Source: Thelephora terrestris
Lineage: Eukaryota > Basidiomycota > Agaricomycetes > Thelephorales > Thelephoraceae
Reading direction: 5' to 3'
Assembly (NCBI GenBank): GCA_015956445.1
Contig: WIUZ02000043.1
Coordinates: 1 to 34,855 of the forward strand
Length of the DNA: 34,855 bases
Below are positions 22,727 to 31,336 of this stretch, piece by piece (positions within the stretch are counted from its first letter, which is position 1; each line of letters begins with the position of its first letter). A program made the position numbers and the translations under genes. The notes under the pieces were generated by a model. That model did not search any database and was not told the origin of the DNA. It saw only the letters and a list, made by a program, of their open reading frames with translations.

Positions 22727-23062
22727 GTCCCATGAGCGCCATGTCACATCGCGAAGAAGAGTGCTAACCATTCAAGGTTAAGGCTAATAAAACTCGCAAG
22801 CAGAGGTGCCAACGGATCTTGAGAAAAGGCACTCAAGACGACTGTGGTAGGAGGATGTGGCAGAAGGGGAAGCGTTCAACGGGCGGGATATAGACCTCTT
22901 CGCAAACCCGCTGGCCGCGAGTCAGCTACGGCAATTTCCGTGATCGACATGGGGTACGGACATTGCACCGTCCGTCCACCCCACGCTTACATATTGTCTT
23001 ATAGAATTTGCCAGAGTACTAATTCCCTAAGTCACCCCAATCAAATAGTCATCGAATGTAGA
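22727..23062. other. Upstream region of the 21416-22726 gene
   Basis: No gene supported. One plus-strand open frame (22844-23179) lacks protein-like composition. Likely promoter region for the minus-strand gene. Confidence 0.35.
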
Positions 23063-23470
23063 CTACGTAGAAGGCATAGTGCGTTTTGCGTTCCTCGCGA
23101 ACCGTACTTCATGAGGTTTAGAACGATCAAACCAAACAGGTGCAAAGCTGATGGGAGCATCTGCTTCATACACCAGTGATACTCTGCGCAGCTCCATCTG
23201 TCCGACGAACGTGTTCAACAGGAGACCAGGGAGCGCAGGGAGAAGATCCAACTCTGGAGACAGAAGGTGAGGACGCGAGATAATGTCACTTATGTTGTGG
23301 ATTAACCTGTGCGCAAAAGATCTGCCAGATAGAGCAAGAGGAGGGACAAGTGGATGCTCTGCAGCAATAGTACGCCCGGCTCCGCTCACAAGCACTCGAG
23401 AACATCCAAGCGGACATCATCCAACCAAAAACCATGGCCACGGGGAGGGGAACATTTTCGCGGAGTCCCG
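23063..23470 (-). pseudogene. Hypothetical protein fragment with a frame break
   Basis: The minus strand reads PRGHGFWLDDVRLDVLE (from about 23450) and then, one frame over and without room for an intron, VSGAGRTIAAEHPLVPPLAL...SFAHRLIHNISDII...LLPALPGLLLN...FVGQMELRRVSLVYE...APVWFDRSKPHEVRFARN. A TAG at 23063 is followed in frame by further protein-like residues (STFDDYLIGVT). The break lies in CTCGAGTGCTTGTGAGC near 23390. The segment looks genuinely coding but I do not recognise the family. Either a sequencing indel or a decayed gene. Confidence 0.4.
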
Positions 23471-24023
23471 GGGGTTGTGAAAACAATTGGTACCCTTGCG
23501 GTTGATACTTGCGTTTTTTGCAAGGTTTCTCTAACCACCTTCCTATATCATTTCGCTGGTTGTTCGCGGGACCCAATTTTCATCAAATAGAATGTATTGC
23601 GTAAGTATCCTGAATATAGCTGAATTTCCACCATTGGTGCCCTGCTGCACCACAAGACAGGATTTTTCACTGAGTTCGTGCACATGCGAAAGCGTAGCCA
23701 CGCGCGTGAGCAACTGCAGTGTTTCTGTTGCTCGTGGCCAACGCCCATTAGCCTTATTGTAGACATGACAACAAGGTCACCATAGGCCATCGCTGCCCGT
23801 ATACTGGTGCGCTTCACCAACCATACCCAGAAGATGTGAACTCCCGGATACGTACTCGCAAATGGATGTGGCATCTGATTGCGTACCATGTTATCCTCAA
23901 TAGGACACGAAAATGGAGGAAACCGGGGGATAAAAAATGCGGCGGAGAGGCGCAATCCAACTCCATTCTAGGGTGAATCCAGGGTGACCGAGACTCTGGA
24001 CCGTCTCCCCACTGTCGCCGCCT
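23471..24023. other. Stretch without a firm gene
   Basis: A minus-strand open frame (23548-23955) is weakly protein-like (TSIRAAMAYGDLVVMSTI) and might be a remnant of a membrane protein, but no continuous model is possible. Confidence 0.25.
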
Positions 24024-24560
24024 TCAAGCATGAAGATGACTTGCTGGTAGCACTGCCCACTTGATCAATATGATAGCAACAAGCCCGCGCATCTTCGCAG
24101 TACGGCCGAGATCTCGCACGCCCTCAGCATGGAACTCCTCTCTGATTTTGTTGTACTGATCTTCGTTATGCTCAGAGAGATCGCCAAACTCATGAATATC
24201 ACCTGTCTCTGTCCTTACGTATGAGCCTTTTGGTCTGGGCCACTGCCAATTGAGTCGGGGATGAGCTCCATCGAGCGTCCTCAGGGGTACTGGGAGAACC
24301 TTCGCAAGGACATTGCCCCCCAGTTGCCCTTCGACCCTATCAAATGCTCCTGGCATTCTCGCGGCGAGAGCATGTTCGAGGGAGGGATTCCAGGGTTCCG
24401 GAGGGTGGGTGAAAGGGTAGCTTTGGAGCCCCAAGGTATGTTTTTCTTCCGAACGAGCATCCTCGAGCTTAGCAGGGAGCTGGTGTTGTTTCGTCACATA
24501 TAAAAGCTTCCTTTGCTTTCTTCTCCATCTTGGTTTGGGAGGAGGGTTGTGGTGGGTCAA
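24024..24560 (-). CDS. Hypothetical protein
   Basis: An open frame of up to 178 codons with protein-like composition: a basic N-terminal part, then EPWNPSLEHALAARMPGAFD, LPVPLRTLDGAHPRLNW, TETGDIHEFGDLSEHNEDQ and a C-terminal hydrophobic stretch (GLVAIILIKWAVL) that could be a tail anchor or read-through intron. The frame has no ATG at its upstream edge. An ATG in the neighbouring frame (MEKKAKEAFICDETTPAPC, near 24527) would fit a real start if one base were missing, or an unrecognised intron exists. It lies just beyond the 3' end of the retrotransposon relic on the same strand. Family unknown. Confidence 0.4.
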   Translation of the reverse strand: MTHHNPPPKPRWRRKQRKLLYVTKQHQLPAKLEDARSEEKHTLGLQSYPFTHPPEPWNPSLEHALAARMPGAFDRVEGQLGGNVLAKVLPVPLRTLDGAHPRLNWQWPRPKGSYVRTETGDIHEFGDLSEHNEDQYNKIREEFHAEGVRDLGRTAKMRGLVAIILIKWAVLPASHLHA

Positions 24561-24689
24561 GCAGACAGACAGGGGGGGAAACCTGGGGTGGATAGAAGTG
24601 ACCTAGTGTGGTGTATGTGGTGTATTAGCAACGGGGGGTGAAGAAGATATGACGTAGCTTTCAAGTGTAGATAATGTCTCCTGATAGTG

Positions 24690-25700
24690 TTAGTCCAGAT
24701 CGAGGTCGAGCTTTGCTTGGGCGTGTTTCTCTTTTCTTTCTTTCTCCTTGAGGAAGAGGTCGTCAGCAGCACGGACTTCCCCGAAGGTGGTCCTGAAGCG
24801 GTGTGCATCGTTGACGTATTGTAGGAGTGGGGGGATTCACGAATGATCGCTAAAAACATGGCATAGCGTGAATCCGTTTCTGCCTGTGGTCGCTGGCTGG
24901 CGAGGTCTGGCTCCGGAATAGTGCGGGCACAAGGAAATGAGGTGGAGTATGTCTCATGCATGCTTTGTGGGCAGCGTGGACGATGAGGTCACTCAGCTGG
25001 TTTGATTCTGAAGACGACTTTGTTAACCGGGACGTGGGATGCCGTTATTTGCGTTAGTAGACTCCCTTGGTTTTGTTTGAGCTGGGAGATGTTTTGGAGG
25101 TAGTCGTCGGCGAGGAGGAAGTTGTCACTATCGTTATTAAGTTGAAATTAGGGCGAAGCGGCCCATTCTGCTTGGCAGTGAGTTTTGAGAATGGTGCAAT
25201 CGACTCCCTCTGGACCCCAGGACACAAATGCGTAGACGGTGACTAACTAGCAGACATAGCAGCAAAGGCAGCGCCAAAGACAAAAGCAGCGAAGCGATGA
25301 AACTCCCTGATCTCCTGAGTCGCAGACCCTTAACGATGAGTATCGCAGCCCTCGTCAGGCACTCAAGAAAATCCTACGTCCTTTCCCCCCTGTGCTTCCA
25401 GATCCATCGTTCAACTTGGTTCTTCCTTGGCCTACCTTGTGTCCTTTGATTTTCCTTGCCTACTTTCTGGCTGGTTGAGCTTGTGGGTCATAAATCGCTT
25501 TGTTGATCCGTTCCAGGACATAGCCTCCCGGTCTAGATTTCTGTTTATGTAGGGAATCAGTGAAGCGCGACTGTCTGTACCAATCGTGACTGGTTTGAGC
25601 ATTCGGTTGGAATCCTTTAACATCTGAGGCGCGAGGACTACCGCAAGCGCCGTTGCCTCGCATACAGTGATCTACCCGGATGGAGGCCCACATACCTTCT
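24690..25700 (-). mobile_element. 5'-truncated non-LTR retrotransposon relic (RNase H and C-terminal region)
   Basis: Segments of a LINE-type polyprotein end are recognisable. Minus 25700-25448: start of RNase H (ITVCEATALAVVLA, GTDSRASL, then in another frame SRPGGYVLERINKAIYDP). Plus 25198-25390: the rest of RNase H with the diagnostic SLWTPGHKCVDGD, a stop, then LADIAAKAAPKTKAA and ...SIAALVRHS. Minus 25137-24989: LLADDYLQNISQLKQNQG and SLLTQITASHVPVNKVVFRI, typical of the region after RNase H in fungal LINEs. Minus 24961-24690: IIRES/PPLLQYVNDAHRFRTTFGEV and a Lys/Glu-rich tail to a TAA. Several frameshifts and stops make it dead. No reverse transcriptase is left, as expected of 5' truncation. 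No poly-A tract or target duplication found. Confidence 0.7.
25198..25390 (+). pseudogene. RNase H C-terminal half, inverted within the relic
   Basis: WTPGH, V-x-G-D and LADIAAKAA match the conserved C-terminal part of retroelement RNase H (W-x-P-G-H...G-N/D-x-x-A-D). An in-frame TAA replaces the residue before LAD. It lies on the plus strand, while the matching upstream and downstream parts on either side lie on the minus strand. Confidence 0.65.
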
Positions 25701-26095
25701 CGCCTGAATCACCCAGGTTAGTCCTTAGTCACGTTAGGTCGTTAGTGTAAACCATAAGCAGTAGCGCCGACAAGCCGCATGGCCCACGCCCATCTTAGAG
25801 AACTCCTACTTCAGACGGCCGCATTCCGTCTTCCTTCGATGCAATCAGAAACCAAAGAGGAAGCAATTTAAAAACTCCCATCATGAAACGAGAGTCGTTC
25901 AGCCAAATCGCGATCAAAAAAACGATAAGTCCGAAAAACTTCCTGTTGGTCCTAGGGATCAGTATATATTCCCACTCTAATCTAGTCCTACGAATGGCGA
26001 GCAAACATGTACAAAGATGATGGGGTCGTCTGCTTATCTACTTTGTCGGTCTGGGTAACTGTTCCGCGTTGTTCTCAAGCGCTCACCACGCAGCC
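25701..26095. other. Intergenic stretch, no gene
   Basis: No reverse-transcriptase remnants were seen upstream of the relic. This region should hold the promoter of the plus-strand gene at 26096. Nothing else recognised. Confidence 0.35.
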
Positions 26096-26998
26096 ATGAC
26101 ATCTTCCTGCCTCATATCCAGGATTTTCGAACTCTCCACGGGGATGAGATGTTTTCCCCCGTATTACGCCACTTATTCCTCCAGTCTCAAGTTCATTGAC
26201 AAGGACAAGGAAGTCGACTGTGGTATCTCCATGCAAACGTATACACCACCCTCCCATGACCTCTATGCAGATAAGACATTTGTTTGGGCGGCCTTCAACG
26301 CCGCACTTCCCGCCAGTGGCGAGTGGATTTTCGACGCCATATCCTGTATACCACTCGAAATCCAGCAAATGCCCCCGAAAACCAGTCACATTGCGGTTAT
26401 CACTGGCGTCATCCACTCAGCAACCGAACATGGGGGCATTCGATCATTCTTCGCCCTTTCTGCGAGTGAGTATGTACGTAGAAACCGTTGCTCTTTCAGT
26501 GTCCGGTTTGTCTTCTGTCTGAGATCTCGCTTCTGATTTTGTCTGAGTCACCAAAATCCCAGATTTGACTACGACGCGACTTCCAAACAATGGGAGAACG
26601 TTCCGATTCGTCCTAGCGGATTGCCGGTCACAGCAGTGGGGACCTTTAAGAGCTTTTCAGACCAAGGCTGTGTTCTCAAATTACTCAAATTGAGTTTACC
26701 CGCGGCGGCAACAGTTGCTATTTCACCAATGAGGTCCACTGGCCACCAAAGGGATAGGACTCCTGAAGCTGCCGCTTCTTCACCCATGCGGTCAGGTGGA
26801 AGTCGCAGGGCCGCAAAGTAGGTTTACGCATCATCAATATTATGTTTGGCGACTAATACCTCATAAACGCATTCCAGTGAACCAAAGCCCTCTCCACCGT
26901 TGTCGGGTTCACCGCTCACCGTTGTCGACGATAGGGATGACTCGAGGATGGCAGCCACCAACCGAACTCCCAAGAAGCGACGAATGAATCAGCATTGA
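26096..26998 (+). CDS. Relative of the 21416-22726 protein, three exons, possibly broken
   Basis: Exon 1 starts at 26096 (MTSSCLISRIFELSTGMR) and encodes EVDCGISMQTYTPPSHDLYA, DKTFVWAAFNAALP, HIAVITGVIHSA and FFALSASEYV. Exon 2 (26563-26817) encodes FDYDATSKQWENVPIRPSG, VTAVGTFKSFSDQG, then a disordered basic tail. Intron 26818-26877 (GTAGGT, GACTAATAC branch, TTCCAG) leads to exon 3 (26878-26998) ending TNRTPKKRRMNQH with a probable nuclear localisation signal. Order and motifs parallel the gene at 21416-22726 (DK.....F, then I.V..G.V, then SEYVR / SDWVRD, then TSKQWE / TSKRWE, then a basic tail). The exon 1 to exon 2 junction is a concern: the donors GTGAGT (26466) and GTACGT (26474) both miss the acceptor's phase by a base. 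About 250 residues if functional. Confidence 0.5.
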
Positions 26999-27759
26999 CG
27001 CCGACAAGCGGCAAGGCCCACGACTCGTATCCCTGGCTGATGGAAAGCGAATTGGTCGTGCTCGGATTTCGGACTCAGGATTTCAATATTTGGCTACAGT
27101 TTGAGCACAATGGGTGACTATGCGTCGGACTTAGTCACCCGTCGGACTAGATTAGAGTAGGAATATATATACTTATCGCAGAAGGGTGCCAGTTGCCGGG
27201 TTTTGCGGTGTTCCTGAGCCTACGGAGCGGTCGGGGTCCTGACACTGATTGACAGTTCCCTTAAATGACCTCAGAAATTCATCTGGATTCAAGTGTACAC
27301 CGTGTAAATCCTACGGACAGTGACCCAATATTGATTCCGCTTACCCACACGTCTCTCAATTGTAGTGAAGTAGACTAGCTGTTCAACGTTCGACGTGATT
27401 CCATCACAGGAATGGCTGGTACTTTGACCTCACCATTGGAAACCTTCCTTTCATACACCAAACTGCTCCCCTACTCTTTGGTTACGCCCTCTCCAACTGC
27501 CCAGTCTGGATGGACAAGGTCATCGCCGGGGTTTTTGTCGATTTACTGTCATAACTACTTCCAAGATCATCCACGATAACGACCTTCCAAAAGGATCCTT
27601 GTGGTCGTCGGTCAGGGCACGTCCATCCTCAAGGAGATCAAGCAGATGGAGTGTGAGATGTGTCCTACCTGGAGTGCCAGCTGAACGTTGAGCCCAACGC
27701 GCCCGAGCAGTCAGGTCCAATGGTCCAGAGGGACTTCAAGGATCCTAGTCCCGAGCCCC
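26999..27759. other. Left flank of the giant inverted repeat
   Basis: No supported gene. Short open frames only. It contains AATGGTCCAGAGGGACTTCA at 27719, which recurs in a near copy beyond the right end of the element (34440). Confidence 0.4.
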
Positions 27760-27944
27760 TTCAGCTATCTTTTCTCCATGGGTCATGGACCATACATCGT
27801 GACAATTCTCCATGGGTCATGGGCCATGCAACGTTGTACAACGCGTTGTACAACCCATGACCCATGGAAAAAAGATACCATTGTACAACCCATGACCCAT
27901 GGGTAATGGAATAGTATCCGTTGCCCATGCCCCATGGGTTGTAC
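27760..27944 (+). repeat. Left outer boundary block of the fold-back element
   Basis: About 185 bp matching 34192-34376 in inverted orientation with few differences. It contains two copies of GTTGTACAAC separated by GC (27833-27854), forming one continuous palindrome. It also holds monomer-like units in reversed orientation (27855-27900) that flip near 27905, a nested palindrome at the element's edge. Confidence 0.85.
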
Positions 27945-29930
27945 AATGGTATCTGTTGCCCATGCCCCATGGGTTGTACAACACTATCTGTTCCCCATGG
28001 GGCATGGATTGTACAACGCTATCTGTTCCCCATGCCTCATGGGTTGTACAACGCTATCCATTCTCCATGGGGCATGGGTTGTACAACCCTATTCATTCTC
28101 CATGGGGCATGGGTTGTACAACGCTATCCTTTCTCCATGGGGCATGGGTTGTACAACGCTATCCATTTCCCATGGGTCATGGATTGTACAACGCTATCCA
28201 TTTCCCATGGGACATGGATTGTACAACACTATCCGTTCCCCATGCCTCATGGGTTGTACAACACTATCTGATTCCCATGCCTCATGGGTTGTACAACACT
28301 ATCCATTCTCCATGGGTCATGGGTTGTACAATGCTATCCATTTCCCATGCCCCATGGGTTGTACAACACTATCCATTTCCCATGCCCCATGGGTTGTACA
28401 ACACTATCCTTTCCCCATGGGGCATGGGTTGTACAACACTACCCATTCTCCATGCCCCATGGGTTGTACAACGCTATCCATTTCCCATGCCCCATGGGTT
28501 GTACAACACTATCTGTTCCCCATGGGTCATGGGTTGTACAACACTATCTGATTCCCATGCCTCATGGGTTGTACAACACTATCCATTTCCCATGGGTCAT
28601 GGGTTGTACAACGCTATCTGATTCCCATGCCTCATGGGTTGTACAACACTATCCATTTCCCATGGGTCATGGGTTGTACAACGCTATCTGATTCCCATGC
28701 CTCATGGGTTGTACAACACTATCTGATTCCCATGGGGCATGGGTTGTACAACACTATCCATTCCCCATGGGGCATGGGTTGTACAACGCTATCCTTTCTC
28801 CATGGGGCATGGGTTGTACAACGCTATCCATTTCCCATGGGTCATGGGTTGTACAACGCTATCCATTTCCCATGCCCCATGGGTTGTACAACACTATCTG
28901 TTCCCCATGGGTCATGGGTTGTACAACACTATCTGTTCCCCATGGGTCATGGGTTGTACAACACTATCTGATTCCCATGCCTCATGGGTTGTACAACACT
29001 ATCCATTTCCCATGGGTCATGGGTTGTACAACGCTATCTGATTCCCATGCCTCATGGGTTGTACAACACTATCTGATTCCCATGGGGCATGGGTTGTACA
29101 ACACTATCCATTCCCCATGGGACATGGGTTGTACAACACTATCTGTTCCCCATGGGTCATGGGTTGTACAACACTATCTGATTCCCATGCCTCATGGGTT
29201 GTACAACGCTATCCATTTCCCATGGGTCATGGGTTGTACAACGCTATCCATTTCCCATGCCCCATGGGTTGTACAACACTATCTGTTCCCCATGGGTCAT
29301 GGGTTGTACAACACTATCTGTTCCCCATGGGTCATGGGTTGTACAACACTATCTGATTCCCATGCCCCATGGGTTGTACAACACTATCCATTCCCCATGG
29401 GGCATGGGTTGTACAACACTATCCATTTCCCATGCCCCATGGGTTGTACAACACTATCTGTTCCCCATGGGACATGGATTGTACAACGCTATCCGTTCCC
29501 CATGCCTCATGGGTTGTACAACGCTATCCATTTCCCTTGCCCCATGGGTTGTACAACACTATCCATTTCCCATGGGGCATGGGTTGTACAACACTATCCT
29601 TTCCCCATGGGGCATGGGTTGTACAACACTACCCATTCTCCATGCCCCATGGGTTGTACAACACTATCCAATTCCCATGCCCCATGGGTTGTACAACGCT
29701 ATCCATTCCCCATGGAGCATGGGTTGTACAACACTATCCATTTCCCATGGGTCATGGGTTGTACAACACTATCTATTTCCCATGCCCCATGGGTTGTACA
29801 AAGCTATCCGTTCCCCATGGGTCATGGGTTGTACAACGCTATCCATTCCCCATGCCCCATGGGTTGTACATCACTATCCAATTCCCATGCACCATGGGTT
29901 GTACAACAGCATCTTGTGCCCATGGGGCAT
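27945..29930 (+). repeat. Left 35-bp tandem array, about 56 copies
   Basis: Each monomer has, in order, the dyad CCCATG-NNN-CATGGG, the palindrome GTTGTACAAC and a linker of the form RCTATCYRTTY. Length is very constant at 35 bases. NNN is mostly GGT, CCC, CCT or GGG. The array shows higher-order blocks, for example a ten-monomer offset (start points 28704 and 29054). All three plus-strand frames are open and read the same rotated peptide (GCTTLSISHG...). I regard these as non-coding satellite sequence. Confidence 0.95.
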
Positions 29931-30567
29931 CAGTTGCAGAATGGTGTCCTTTCTCCATGTCCCATGGATTATATCACTATTCCAGGAAAGGAGATACTTT
30001 ATAAATCAACCATTAGCTGTGTGAATTTGAAAAAATTAGACTCTGTTTGTATGCATGATAGACCATACATCAGTTTGTGGCTCTAACCTAATGGAAACTA
30101 AACTTAACCTGATAATAGCCACAACCTAATCCTCAATCTAACCTGAGCCAATGTAAACTTGAGCCATGAACCTAAGCCTAACCTAATCCTAAACCTGGTC
30201 TAATCCCAAATCTAACCCTAACCTGACCTAACCTAACCTAACCTAACCTAACCTAACCTATACCTAAACCAACCTATACCTATACTAACCTATACCTAAC
30301 CTAACCTGGTATGGGCAAACCTAACCTACCTATCATGACCTGTTTCAGCCTAATGTCATGTATGCCAGCCAAGACTAACTTCACCCAGTTGCAAACATAT
30401 GACTTGGGTCACAGGACCATAAAGCAAACTGCAGTCCCCTCACTCTGTGCCCAACCATCCCATAAGCCCACAGATGCACAAATATATCATCAGCAACCCA
30501 GCATCATGCTTATCACCCATGTTCAACCACAAACCACTCTCACCCTTTGTTCTGTGCTATCTCAAAG
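29931..30567 (+). repeat. Left inner block with degenerate CCTAA repeats
   Basis: Pairs with 30700-31336 with no length change (paired positions sum to 61267) and only a few base differences, for example at 29972/31295 and 30230/31037. From about 30060 to 30330 it is a degenerate CCTAA/CCTATA array. The remainder is unique sequence with no convincing gene. Confidence 0.9.
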
Positions 30568-30699
30568 CCTAACCAAAACTCTAGCTCACCCACCCATATT
30601 AATCCTTGTGTGGAATATGTTATAAGTCTATAAACCATATGTTTGTAGGCCACTTGCTTGTGGGCCCAAGGAGGTGGATGAACTTGAGTTGTGGTTTGT
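30568..30699. other. Unpaired spacer at the centre of the inverted repeat
   Basis: About 132 bp where the two arms stop matching. The left side reads GCCTAACCAAAACTCTAGC and the right side GGCCCAAGGAGGTGGATGAA; there is no symmetry. It would be the loop of a folded transcript or extruded cruciform. Confidence 0.8.
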
Positions 30700-31336
30700 C
30701 TGTGAGATGGCACAGAACAAAGGGTGAGAGTGGTTTGTGGTTGAACATGGGTGATAAGCATGATGCTGGGTTGCTGATGATATATTTGTGCATCTGTGGG
30801 CTTATGGGATGGTTGGGCACAGAGTGAGGGGACTGCAGTTTGCTTTATGGTCCTGTGACCCAAGTCATATGTTTGCAACTGGGTGAAGTTAGTCTTGGCT
30901 GGCATACATGACATTAGGCTGAAACAGGTCATGATAGGTAGGTTAGGTTTGCCCATACCAGGTTAGGTTAGGTATAGGTTAGTATAGGTATAGGTTGGTT
31001 TAGGTATAGGTTAGGTTAGGTTAGGTTAGGTTAGGTCAGGTCAGGTTAGGGTTAGATTTGGGATTAGACCAGGTTTAGGATTAGGTTAGGCTTAGGTTCA
31101 TGGCTCAAGTTTACATTGGCTCAGGTTAGATTGAGGATTAGGTTGTGGCTATTATCAGGTTAAGTTTAGTTTCCATTAGGTTAGAGCCACAAACTGATAT
31201 ATGGTCTATCATGCATACAAACAGAGTCTAATTTTTTCAAATTCACACAGCTAATGGTTGATTTATAAAGTATCTCCTTTCCTGGAATAGTGATGTAATC
31301 CATGGGACATGGAGAAAGGACACCATTCTGCAACTG
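30700..31336 (-). repeat. Right inner block with degenerate TTAGG repeats
   Basis: Inverted copy of 29931-30567. The telomere-like array appears as TTAGG/TATAGG (about 30940-31200). Total number of pentamers equals that of the left block, with one TTAGG/TCAGG difference in the perfect run. Confidence 0.9.

Noticed and set aside
30060-31200. Head-to-head telomere fusion
   Set aside because: A fusion would read TTAGG(n) then CCTAA(n). Here the order is CCTAA on the left and TTAGG on the right, with unique sequence between.
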